A DNA stretch of 64,000 nt, taken from the NCBI GenBank assembly GCA_025617745.1, contig CM046867.1, forward strand, positions 24,048,705 to 24,112,704. Direction: 5' to 3'. Made by a program: the position numbers and the translations under genes. The notes beneath the pieces were generated by a model, which was not told the DNA's origin, did no database searches, and saw nothing but the letters and a program-made list of their open reading frames with translations. This document shows positions 54,370-64,000 of the stretch, piece by piece (position 1 is the first letter of the stretch; the number at the start of each line of letters is the position of its first letter). Origin of the DNA: Heliocidaris erythrogramma. Lineage: Eukaryota > Echinodermata > Echinoidea > Camarodonta > Echinometridae.

Positions 54370-56029
54370 CACACAGAGAAATTTTTACAAAAATTATGTA
54401 AAAAATTATGTTAAATAGGAACTCCATAACTTTTTTGTAAAATTTACTTAACAAAATGTTTTACAAAAATTATGTAAAAAATTATGTTAAATAGGAACTC
54501 CATAACTTTTTTGTAAAATTTACTTAACAAAATGTTTTACAAAAATTATGTAAAAATTATGTTAAATAGGAACTCCATAACTTTTTGGTAAAATTTACTT
54601 AACAAAGTATTCGACGATAGTTATGTAAAATGTCATGTTAAATATAGGTACTTAAAATTCATGTGTAAATTTTACCTAACAAACAATTCCACACATGTAT
54701 TATGTTGGGCAAATTCAGTTGCCCACCCAATTCAGTTTCCTTTTCCTCCAACCTAGGTAAAAAATAAATTAAACCTGCTTGTTATGTCTTTCTGGGTCTT
54801 AAACTTATTAACTTACCAATCCTATCCTACTTTAAGCTATCCTATCCTATCCTGGTTGGTACATGTGTGTGTGTTTTTACAGACGTGTATCAATCATCAA
54901 TCAGATATGATTATTTATGTCAGACTCAGTCTCGAACCTCAATCAGTTTATAACTTTCACTGGTAGCACGCCAGGCGCACGCCACAACGCCAAGTTATAT
55001 ACAGTTATACACAGTCTAGTGCAAGCTCTTAAATACCCCTTATAATTTTTTTTATGCATTTGGTGACAGTTATTAAAATCGGGCCACCCCAAACCATACG
55101 CTACTGAAAACCATGAATATTCATATAAGTGTTTTCCCCAATATTGAGGGAAAAATACGAAAATGCATTTTTTTACAAAACCGTTTGCAAAACATTTTAC
55201 TTAATGGCGATAAATTACATTGTGCATGTTAAATAAACTTAACGAAAAGGGCAATATTGCAAAATCTTTATGAAGAAATATCTTACAGCGTTATTTTGCA
55301 AGATTTGTCAGTTTTACATAACTGTGTATAAAAATCATGTTAATGTCAACTGACATTCGTAAAATGTATTTTATACACAATAGTTTACAAAACATTTCAC
55401 TTAATGATGACTTATAACATCTGCATGATAAAATTCCCTTTAAAAAAATACCTGTACTTAACACATTTTACATAATAGGCATTTCTTTTGCAAAATGAAT
55501 TTTACTTAAATAGTGCTAAGTAAATGTTACATAAAATTTTACATTTTGCATGACACATTATATGCGAAATGTAATTCATTACAAATATTTTTACAAAAAT
55601 TATGTAAAAAATTATGTTAAATAGGAACTCCATAACTTTTTTGTAAAATTTACTTAACAAAATATTTTACAAAAATTATGTTAAATAGGAACTCCATAAC
55701 TTTTTTGTAAAATTTACTTAACAAAATGTTTTACAAAAATTATGTAAAAAATTATGTTAAATTCCCTTTAAAAAAATACTTGTACTTAACACATTTTACA
55801 TAATAGGCATTTCTTTTGCAAAATGAATTTTACTTAAATAGTGCTAAGTAAATTTTACATAAAATTTTACATTTTGCATGACACATTATATGCGAAATGT
55901 AATTCATTACAAATATTTAGTAAAATACTACATAAAACATTCATTCGAGACAATTTTACATATATTAAGTAAAAATTTTACAAAAGGAAGTTTACATAAT
56001 GAAATATTAAGTAAATATTTCTCTGTGTG
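54370..56029. mobile_element. TIR element with 76-bp internal repeats
   Basis: CACACAGAGAAAT at the left and ATTTCTCTGTGTG at the right are perfect inverted ends. Inside are 76-bp tandem units (ACAAAAATTATGTAAAAAAT to TACTTAACAAAATGTTTT) starting at 54387, 54463, 54539 and again at 55593 and 55669, with a shortened unit at 55733. A ~160-bp block (TTCCCTTTAAAAAAATAC to GTAATTCATTACAAATATT) is duplicated at about 55433 and 55762. A SINE-like fragment lies at 54870-54995. No clear target duplication and no convincing ORF. Confidence 0.8.
54870..54995 (-). mobile_element. SINE-like fragment related to 7405-7560
   Basis: GACGTGTATCAATCATCAATC followed by AGATATGATTATTTATGTC is the complement of the 3' part of the block at 7405-7560. 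The head is degraded (GCACGCCACAACGCCAAGTT). Confidence 0.6.
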
Positions 56030-56039
56030 TGGTCTGAAT

Positions 56040-56690
56040 CCAACTGGCATACGTTATTTGCTGCCACGTGGGGTAAGTATCTGGAAACTTCCGGGACGTC
56101 AAGAGCAACTTTTATTTGAAATAGTTATGCATTACATTTTAAGACATTAGGAAATATACGATTGATTCAGGGATAGCGAAAGTCGTGTGAATACTATGCA
56201 GGCACACGACTGAAAAAGAAGCATAATGTGCGCAAAAATATTAAATCTTACCAGGATGCATTGTGTCTTTAGGGAAACATGATGGATGTTGGATAAAGCT
56301 ATGTTGGCCAGAATGCTTGAATCCGAACGGAATGATATTGGATTTCTCATGAGAGCCTTCGGGGAATGAGCGATGCATTAATGTTAATGCGACTCTTTCT
56401 TGTGTGTCAGGGAACGCTATCAGTCAAGTATCGGCATGGCAAAGTGGCAGGCATTAGCGTCACCGAAGGGATAGGCGTGGCGGATTTGTTGGTTCATTTT
56501 AAGGACTTGTCTTTGCGTTTATATTATTGTTAACATTTCGTACCGAGATCAAAATTTCTCGTTCACTTTACTTGTCAGTCTAATTATTATATTAAGAATA
56601 TGAAAAATGATCATTTCCTATCCATAACAAACTAACCATTACCCTAGATTCCTCTGCCATCCAGTATTAGATTTGTCTCATTTTTCTCAT
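56040..56690. other. No gene seen
   Basis: No supported feature. Confidence 0.5.
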
Positions 56691-56694
56691 TAAA

Positions 56695-56830
56695 ACTCTG
56701 GTTGTAAAATAATATACATGATGTGTTTTAAATGTATTTAAAGTGTATATTTACAAAGATGTTTAATAATATACATGACGTGCTTTAAAGGTATTTCAAA
56801 TTTATATTTACAAAGATGTTTAAAAGTCAT
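56695..56830. repeat. ~60-bp tandem duplication
   Basis: ATATACATGATGTGTTTTAAATGTATTT with TATATTTACAAAGATGTTTA occurs twice with minor changes. Confidence 0.85.
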
Positions 56831-56970
56831 TTATATTTGGAAACTGCTTTTTTTCCTGCCAGTGCTATTGGCAGAAATATATCGCAATATCTTTGTTTAA
56901 ATGATTGAGATTTGTATCTTCATTGATAGCTTAAATAAATAAATCCGATAATCAACCAGGTTAAGGTATG

Positions 56971-57136
56971 CAAGGCCGTACGCAGCGGGGGCAGGGGGCA
57001 TGGGGGCAGTTGCCCCCCAGAAATTTCAAAATCATACTTTTTTTTAATCGGGTTTTAGACTTTTAAATGATCCAATATTGAAAGCGATCATCTTGCCCCC
57101 CACCCCCCAGGAAAAAAATTTCTGCGTACGGCCTTG
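56971..57136. mobile_element. hAT-type MITE with perfect 8-bp TSD (copy 2)
   Basis: CAAGGCCGTACGCAG and CTGCGTACGGCCTTG are perfect 15-bp terminal inverted repeats. Perfect 8-bp direct repeats AAGGTATG flank it at 56963-56970 and 57137-57144. The interior is the reverse complement of copy 1 (GATCATTTAAAAGTCTAAAA words), with shorter G and C runs. Two copies with different perfect duplications show true transposition rather than segmental duplication. Confidence 0.96.
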
Positions 57137-57144
57137 AAGGTATG

Positions 57145-59090
57145 TAAGCACCTTAGAGCGATAAATACGTACACATAACACATGTACGCACACAATGTGT
57201 GCCCCATCTCCACTCGCTTGCATTAGGAAAATTCAACCACAATGGCTTTTATCCAATCAGCTCCCAATTTCTCTCCTGAGTAAGGAGAAACAAGTGCAGA
57301 TTATGAATAGCCATATGACATTAGAACCAGAGTTCTAAACCCATGACCGTATTATCTCAAGCCAACTTTTTAAAACCCCTTTATTCCGTTTAGAACTGTG
57401 CCGCATTATACTACCTTAACAATAATAACGATAATAATAATATCATAATTATTATTATACATTATTTAACAAATGATTATAACAAAACGGAAAAATATGT
57501 CACAATCCCCCTTGATTGGGAAGATTTGAGGGCTGGGGATAAATATCGCGAAAGGTAACATTTTTCCTCAGTGCGGGAGCAAGTTTCAGCAAGAATTAAA
57601 ACTGGGCAGAGATTTAAAACAAGTAGAAAAAATGGAAGGGTACTCAAAATTTCATCGAATAGATGGCAAATTAAAAAAAAACGAATAATCATCGTTTCTG
57701 TGTATTTACTCATTCCCATGACCTGTAGAAAGGAAAACGGTAATTTAATACACTGGGATTGGCGTCCCCAAACAATTTTTTTTTTGTTTTTTGGGGGGGG
57801 GGGGGTGATCAAAATAAACGACCGACTTTGCCAACAGTTTCCTAGCGAAAGTAAATAAATCATCAATATTTTTCATTGTCGACAATTTCCTTAGATTTAT
57901 GAAGTCTATTGAAACGGGGTGTCAAGATTGCAGACCTGATAAAAATATTGTCGTTTTGATTTTGACCAAGAACAGTATGCAGTCAGTGGCTGATTTTGTT
58001 TGTCTCGTGTTATCTCTTTACGCCATTAGCACAGCTTCACATAATATACCATAAAGCCACATCACATATATTTTCAGATTGATTTCGAAAAGGTATAAGA
58101 CACAAAGGGATCACACTACTTGCACAGCATTAAAGGCTACCAATCACCAAAAATATTTTGTTCTGTTTGGTAGGGGTTCAATGTCGCTATATTATACTCA
58201 AAACATGAACTTCAAATATTAATTGTATGAAGAGTTATTACAAATTTAAATACACTTTAAATAAACGTTACGGTGACTTGTGAGTAGACCAGTCGACGCA
58301 CCTGTACGTGCTCGCACAGATTAGAGCCTGCCAGGAACAGAACGCGCGAGGGGTGTTAGGTTTTATTTTCTTCATGTTCCTTAACCGTTAACCCTAGGAG
58401 GTCAGATAAAGTGTCTAGAGGTTAACTTTATGCACTTTAGATGTACACAAAGTATTTTTCACGTGATTTGTACACTTTAACTGTGCTTCATCAATGTTCT
58501 AATGTCCCAATGAAAGTGGCGAAGGTAAAGTTTGCATACAAACTCGACGACAAAGAATAAAGGGAATATTTTCAGGCACTACCTGTGCTTCAAAAGTGGA
58601 ATACATTTCAAAAACATAAATATAAATGGGAGATAAAGCCAGCCGAAAGACGTCCATTTCCAATGCTCTTATATCCGTATTTGTGTAGGGGAGATTATAA
58701 TAGGATGGTGTGCTTTATAGCTAGTGGGATTCAAATCGTAAGCTTTATAGATGGAAAGAGTCCCCTAATCCGCACGGGTAATGGATGTTAGCATTCATAA
58801 GTGACATATGCGACTCTAAACCGCGGTGGCAAATGGGACTTAGGCTTCAAAATGTGACACTAATGACTCCACGAAAGCTCTTATCGTCATCTCAAGAGCG
58901 TCTACCTCAACACACTTTACATTTTTATGCTTGAAATGTTGCGACCAGTGACATTTTGGTCTTTTCACAAATGTTCCAGGTCATCAGTGTTTTTTTATTA
59001 CAATTATTGTGTCTAAATGTAATTTCGGTGGGCCTCGATCATGTTATTCGGTCTCAATTAAATGTTCCGCGTGCGGTGTTTCTCAACTGC
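57145..59090. other. No gene seen
   Basis: Unique-looking sequence with a G run at 57786-57797. ORFs of up to 129 codons (57477-57866, minus) span the G run and show no domain. Confidence 0.5.
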
Positions 59091-59096
59091 TTCCAC

Positions 59097-59346
59097 TATA
59101 CATTCTTTAAAATTTGAGGTATAAATTTCCCCAACGCGAGGGTAATTAGTATGTCTCCGACCAACTTTGGGCATTTCTTTAAACCGAACTTTGGTAATGT
59201 ACTCTCGAAATTCCGTTGAAATAAAACATTGATTACTTAAAAATGGGCAAAATATTAGAAAAGTTGGGTAAAATAAAACACCTAAACTTGGTCAGACACA
59301 TAATTACCCTCGTTGCAAAATTTTACTCAATATTTATAAGGGTGTA
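59097..59346. mobile_element. MITE related to 8898-9110
   Basis: ACATTCTTTAAAATTTGAGG at the left against the complement of ACTCAATATTTATAAGGGTGT at the right. Both arms contain GAGGGTAATTA, then GTCTxxGACCAA. Words are shared with 8898-9110 (GAGGGT, CCGACCAACTTT) and 41485-41600. Confidence 0.75.
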
Positions 59347-59349
59347 TGT

Positions 59350-60040
59350 TTGTAGAATAGAAGGGCATTACACTATATAGTGTCATTATACTGGCAGCGG
59401 TGAAAAGCAGATCGTTATCACTATTGATCCATATAAAATATCGATACTACAAGTAATTAAGAATAGTAATTAAGGAAAGTAATTAAGAATAGAATGGACT
59501 AAGCGATAGCGGATAAAACTTGCATGTGTGGCAAACTCACTTGGATGATTTTTTTAATCGTTTTATTTCGAGTTAAATTAGAAAAAATAGAATCATACGC
59601 AGTGCCATTCGTTACTTGTTTCTAAACGAGAAATGTAAATAGTTATGTGTACGTTTTTTGTCAGAAGTGACGCAGAGTTAAAATTGCAAAAGATGGGAGG
59701 GGCGAAGTAGGTGCGGAGAGCGAAGAAATCTGTATAGGAAAGTGAAACAAAAATATTTTAGTTTCCATATACCTTTGCATAAGGGCTGACTGATGGCAGA
59801 TGGTTGGACGGGGGGGGGGGGGGGCATTCACCCCTCCCCATGATGTGCTGCTATACAACGTTATACATTTGCCTTTGGAATTAATGAAAATAACCAATAA
59901 GTCTTTCTGACAAAATATATGCTCTCAACAATAAACAAATTTAAACTATTAAGAAAGAGAGAATGGAAATCCCTTAGAAGAGAAGCGAGGGGTATTAAAT
60001 CAGATTATTTTCGCAAAGTGAGATATACAAAATGGAAACT
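59350..60040. other. No gene seen; G run
   Basis: No supported feature apart from a G run (59810-59824) and a small GTAATTAAG duplication near 59452-59485. Confidence 0.5.
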
Positions 60041-60044
60041 AGTG

Positions 60045-60212
60045 AGCGAGAGAGAGAGAGAGAGAGTGTGTGTGGGGTGTGTGGGTGCGTGAGTGTGTGT
60101 ATGTGTGTGTGTGTTTTGACCGTGCGTTATAGGGATAGAAAGAAAGAGCGAGAGAGGAGGGGATAGTATGTTTTAGTGTTATATGTTGTGTGTGTGTGCG
60201 TGTGTGTGGGTT
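60045..60212. repeat. (GA)n and (GT)n microsatellites
   Basis: GA run followed by GT runs in two blocks. Confidence 0.95.
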
Positions 60213-60373
60213 TACATAGATTCATTGTGGGGTATAGAGAACAGTAGAGCACAATGATGGCCTTTATTCCGTCATGCTTGTGGGGTACAAAATACAATAG
60301 GAGAAGTGCTTGCGGGGTACAAAATACAATAGGAGAAAACAATAAAGTTCCCCACAAATCAATGTGCGTTTGT

Positions 60374-60560
60374 TTAGCATTATGTCCGAGGACATTTTCG
60401 GACAGAGAACAAAAAAAAAATCATGACAACAATGGTCCTCGGAAAGCGGACAATAGTCCTCGAACGTCGAACAATGAATTTATGCCTTATTCAGTCGACT
60501 GTCCGAGGACGAGTAACAATAGAGGAACAATAGTTGTCCTCGGAAGTAAAGCCATGTAAA
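60374..60560. repeat. TCCGAGGAC hairpin-rich repeat
   Basis: TGTCCGAGGACATTTTCGGACA is itself a hairpin. GTCCTCGGAA, GTCCTCGAAC and CTGTCCGAGGACGA words recur downstream. The first 50 bases match 51930-51975. Confidence 0.7.
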
Positions 60561-60622
60561 CCTGTGTGTGTATGTGTGTGTGTGGGGGGGGGGGTGCGTG
60601 TGTGTGTGTGAGCGAGAGAGAG
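60560..60622. repeat. (GT)n with G run
   Basis: GT repeats around a G run, then GA repeats. Confidence 0.95.
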
Positions 60623-60834
60623 GAAATAATTATATGAGGGGTTGCCTTGATGAATCTGGATCGAATAATTGGGTATGATAGCGGTATGATCTAAAGATAA
60701 TTATTATTGGCATCCAATTAGGTCTAACGTTAGTTCACGCTCTAATGATGATTGAGTTCATGATGCTCGTGAAACAATGTTCATTTGCATGACAAATTTC
60801 ATCACAGTCGGATCAGAGTTGCTATTAATAACAA

Positions 60835-61185
60835 TAGCTATTTCTTATATAGCGCCTTACCAGTACCAATGCAACCGACCAAAGCGCTTACAGCATTATT
60901 ACCCCGGTCACTGGATGCAATTGCGATTCTGCACATTACAGTGCACATTCTCCACTCCTCTGGGGAGCATTCCAGCCAGTCGCCTGTTTCCAAGCGCGCA
61001 CATGCTAAACCAACCACAATGACGTTCGCATCCTACCGGATACCCATTTAACACCTGGGTGGAGAGGAGCAATGTAGATAAAATGCCTTGCTCAAGGGCA
61101 TAAGTGCTGTGCCGGGGTTCGAACCCACAACCTTTGCATTCCCAGTCAAATGATTATAAATCATCGACTACGACGCCTCTATTTA
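60835..61185 (-). mobile_element. tRNA-derived SINE with L2-type tail
   Basis: Read on the minus strand from 61185: tRNA-like head GGCGTCGTAGTCGATGATTT, a strong B box GGTTCGAACCCC (61115-61126), a body with GCCCTTGAGCAAGGCATTTT and ACCCAGGTGTTAAATGGGTA, and a 3' tail TGTAAGCGCTTTGG (60879-60892) to GGCGCTATATAAG, ending in TATTGTTATT. The tail resembles that of the LINE at 7882-8897. It looks near full length and little damaged. The central block is like conserved central regions of several invertebrate SINE groups, but I cannot name the subfamily. Confidence 0.87.
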
Positions 61186-61189
61186 TCAA

Positions 61190-62300
61190 TATAAATTAAA
61201 TTGTCATTATTTATGCATCCTCCAATATTGCGTTTTACGTTCACCATTTAGGTGTATGAAAACGAAACTGCCAAACCTATAAATTCGTTTTTATTACAGT
61301 TATACATGTATACTTTCTTTCCACAATGTGCTGATACAGTTCTTTTTTGTGTGTGTTTGGTGTGAAAACGAAATTGTGTAAGGTTAATCATGTATCCATG
61401 AACAACAACAACAACAAAATTGACTATAGTTTATACATTTGTGTGTGCCAGAATTTTATACTGCGGCCTTCCAATTTACATGTCGTAGAAATATCACATA
61501 ATAGGAGTAAGAGGCCTCTGCTAAAACTATCATGATCATTTCATATTTATTTTGAAGCCCAATACTGCCTTGCAATGAAACAGAAGTCAATAGGCAAGCA
61601 CTATAAGTGGTGAACACCCGGGAGAGAAATACACTGACGATGTTTCGAAACATTTACAAATCGAGAGCATCCCACCCCCAAGAAGAAATGAATGAGGAAC
61701 GAGAAGAATTAATCTTTATATTTGAAATAGGCTTCGGGGGAAACCGTCAATATATTCAAGGACATGAGATAATTGAGGTGGGGACAGAAAATGATGCATT
61801 CGTCGGATATCTGCAAGAATTAAAACCGGCAATTTAAGAGAGCCCCTTTTCCGCGGTCAAGTCCCTCTAAATCCCTTTGAAGTCTTCGCGTGCCCGAAGA
61901 CATTAGTTGAACAACTCTTACTCGCGTCGGATTTCCTTGATTAACATGCGGAGCAAGACGAGTTTTGGAAAGGTTCGTAAAATCTGCAGCCACATCTTTG
62001 ACAAATGCCGCTAGGGGTAGAATTAACCCAAGAGTTATCACTCTCTTGTGGGTATTTTACTCCAGCATAATGTTCGACAACAAAGTTCTTCGCCCCGTGG
62101 TAGTACTGCAGACTGAGAGTTGGCGGCATTTTGGAAGCCGATATTGATGAGGCAAATGGACGCTAAATACCTCTTCATTTATTTAAATTCAAAGTAACCT
62201 TCATCATGTATATATTCTTCTAGTAATTCTTTCACATTTTGCAAAATATTCAAATAATCTGATGTTTATAGCGTGTCATAAGCATATTACAAGGGAATGG
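61190..62300. other. No confirmed gene
   Basis: Contains an ORF at 61607-61837 whose C-terminal part from 61637 (MFRNIYKSRAS..., Glu-rich, ending QELKPAI) has protein-like composition but no recognisable domain or splice context. Nothing else is supported. Confidence 0.4.
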
Positions 62301-62689
62301 TGATACTGTCATGCTGCTAGCCAAATGTTTAATGTTTCGAAGCAGCCCAAGCCAATGCGCTATACAGAACTATGGATTATTCACCAAAATAATGATACAT
62401 AATTATCATTCGCAATTGTGCGAATCCATCGAAACTCACGTAATAATCGAGGAAGCTAGGATATATACCATAAATACATGTATAAACACAAAGGATGATA
62501 ATTCGAAAAATGCAGGCGTTCCGTGCGAACTTTCAGGGAATTTGTCCACCCAGTGTTCCGACATAATATGCTCTGGCGACAATAATATTGCTTTATTATT
62601 TCAAAGATATTGGGTTAGCGTCAGGCTTGCAATTGGATTGTATGTTAGGGTAAGCGTTAGCGTTGGGTATATAGTGGGGTGGCTTAGCG

Positions 62690-63250
62690 TCAATTTTATG
62701 GATTACCGTTGCAAGGTGGATAAAAGCACCATTTTTGGTACAGAGCTTCCTTATGGACTAACTTTTGATTTTAGAAGGGGAGCCACCCAAACCGGGTTCG
62801 GGATCAGGGTCAAGGGGCATGGTGGGGGTGACCCCCCTTCTATAGTCCAGAAATGTGGATTTTACGCACATGAGCTGTATGATGGAAATTTAAAATGACA
62901 TTTTATTTCATCTTTCTCGAGAAATTAAGTTTTATAGTCCCCGAAATGATAATGCGAATCCCCCCCTCCCTCCATGAACCCTATTCATGTCCTCTCCATC
63001 CTGTTAAATGGCAAATGCTATTATCTATTTTGGCTAGACACCTATCTACATGGCCAAAGTGTGTGCGTGGGGGGGGGGGGGGGCAGGAAGGGGAACTGGG
63101 GGTAGGGTAACACACCGGGGCCTTCCTGTCCTGTTTTAAAATACATCACATCGTAAATTAATATATTTGTGCATAATTTCCATCATACAGCTCACATATA
63201 TGATACAATGTGCTTTTATCCACCTTGTAACGGTAATTACGCTAAGCCTC
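62690..63250. repeat. Inverted pair GGTGGATAAAAGCAC
   Basis: GGCTTAGCGT, GATTACCGTTGCAAGGTGG and ATAAAAGCAC near 62680-62732 have their complement (GTGCTTTTATCCACCTTGTA, ACGGTAATTACGCTAAGCC) near 63210-63248. The left member lies inside the 195-codon ORF at 62311-62898, which argues that this ORF is not a host gene. Confidence 0.8.
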
Positions 63251-63320
63251 CCCACTAATAGTGTTTTGTCCAGGGATAAAGTTAAGGACTCTGTTGTACA
63301 AATTGAAGCGTATATAGCAA

Positions 63321-63552
63321 TAGACCTGTTTACTAAGTTATTCAAATTTTATGCATACTTTTGAAACAAAGGTTGTTCTTGACAACCTGAAAGCTTGCCA
63401 GAGGCTTGTCAGACATAGCAACAAGTAATGTATGCAAACTGGATTCCAAGTATTGTAGTTCATTCGTTAATAGCAGGTTAATGGAATACCTCGTTACTAG
63501 GTCCCCAGGAAAGAAACATCCATAAATTTGAATCACTTAGTAAACAGGTCTA
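63321..63552. mobile_element. TA-flanked MITE (GACCTGTTTACTAAG)
   Basis: TAGACCTGTTTACTAAGTTAT at 63321 pairs with AATCACTTAGTAAACAGGTCTA at 63552. The arms run about 32 bases to TTCAAATTTTATG/CATAAATTTGAA. Terminal TA on both sides fits a Tc1/mariner-type duplication. The interior has no ORF of note. Confidence 0.82.
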
Positions 63553-63870
63553 TTATCGCCAGAGCATGTGCCGTACAATCGATCACCCAAATTAGTCAGT
63601 ACATGTATAGAACTCAGAAAAAAATTTGTTTACTTCTTCGACAGACTATTACTACACTGTGCATTATCTTTATGCTAGGCAGTTTCACATTCAGTCTGCA
63701 TACTTACAGACTATGGTGGCACACTTATGACGACGTTCAATTCTACATTTTTCCGGCAAATCAATACTCATTTGCCATCAATATGGCTCAGTGCCATATC
63801 GATCATAAATGCTATATAATACACTAATGCAATTCTTTCAAATGGGTGTTCTTTTGTTAGCCGGTGCGGT

Positions 63871-63886
63871 GGGGGGGGGGGGGGGC
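63871..63886. repeat. Poly-G run
   Basis: Uninterrupted G run, one of more than 25 long G or C runs in the window. Confidence 0.98.
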
Positions 63887-64000
63887 TGTATGGGTTGTCC
63901 GCTTCTCTGTTCGTCGTGTTCATGGTGAAAGTACAGGTTTTCAAGCCATATGTAAATCGCTACGTCGATTAATCTTTCCCTTCTCGTAAATAATTGTTCT

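Noticed and set aside
57477..57866. 129-codon minus-strand ORF and 95-codon plus-strand ORF
   Set aside because: Both span a poly-G run and lack any motif.
62311..62898. 195-codon ORF, the longest in the window
   Set aside because: No recognisable domain, contains one arm of an inverted repeat, no splice or promoter context. Kept only as a comment.

Overview
This is AT-rich animal nuclear DNA, almost certainly from a marine deuterostome or similar invertebrate; a sea urchin or related echinoderm is my best guess. The inference rests on the repeat mix: L2/CR1-like and Tx1-like LINEs, a Penelope-like element, a DIRS/Ngaro-type tyrosine recombinase remnant, tRNA-derived SINEs with an L2-type tail, many short inverted-repeat elements, and dozens of poly(dG)/poly(dC) runs of 10-24 bases. 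Nothing looks bacterial, there are no operons, and no complete host gene can be supported. The best candidate for host coding sequence is one possible exon at 1359-1512.

Layout. 1-1.2 kb is a tandem array. 2-3.7 kb holds a Tx1-like LINE remnant and two hAT-type MITEs, each with a perfect 8-bp target duplication (a third such case, a second copy of the first MITE, lies at 57 kb). 6.5-9.4 kb is a (TAC)n tract carrying inserted inverted-repeat elements and an L2-like LINE 3' end broken by a single in-frame stop. 10-15 kb has three more LINE remnants, one split by a palindromic MITE and one sitting inside a TTAA-flanked inverted-repeat element. 15.5-18.2 kb is the most striking part: a 2.4-kb multi-scale palindrome with 69-bp identical terminal direct repeats, inserted exactly between the GIY and YIG halves of a Penelope endonuclease. 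19-20.2 kb is a decayed minus-strand LINE. 22.8-23.7 kb is a foldback element whose middle carries two divergent tRNA-like modules. 24-30.2 kb holds repeated copies of one element family, a tandemly duplicated tRNA-Thr-like SINE, and a 176-bp array. 32.6-36.9 kb has several minisatellites. 39-42.2 kb has a LINE 3' end and two foldbacks. 43.8-51.9 kb has minisatellites, a TTAA MITE, purine/pyrimidine tracts and the tyrosine recombinase fragment. 52.8-57.1 kb has hAT-like ends, a TIR element with 76-bp internal repeats and the second CAAGGCCGTACGCAG MITE. 59-64 kb has further MITEs and a well-preserved SINE.

The parts are linked mainly by nesting and shared ends. SINE and L2-like LINE share a 3' tail, which suggests the SINE used the LINE's machinery. 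Insertions into older elements (MITE in LINE, LINE in MITE, foldback in Penelope, hAT-like in repeat family) give a relative order of events. Repeat boundaries and target duplications are read directly from the sequence; family names come from motif recognition, without any database search.
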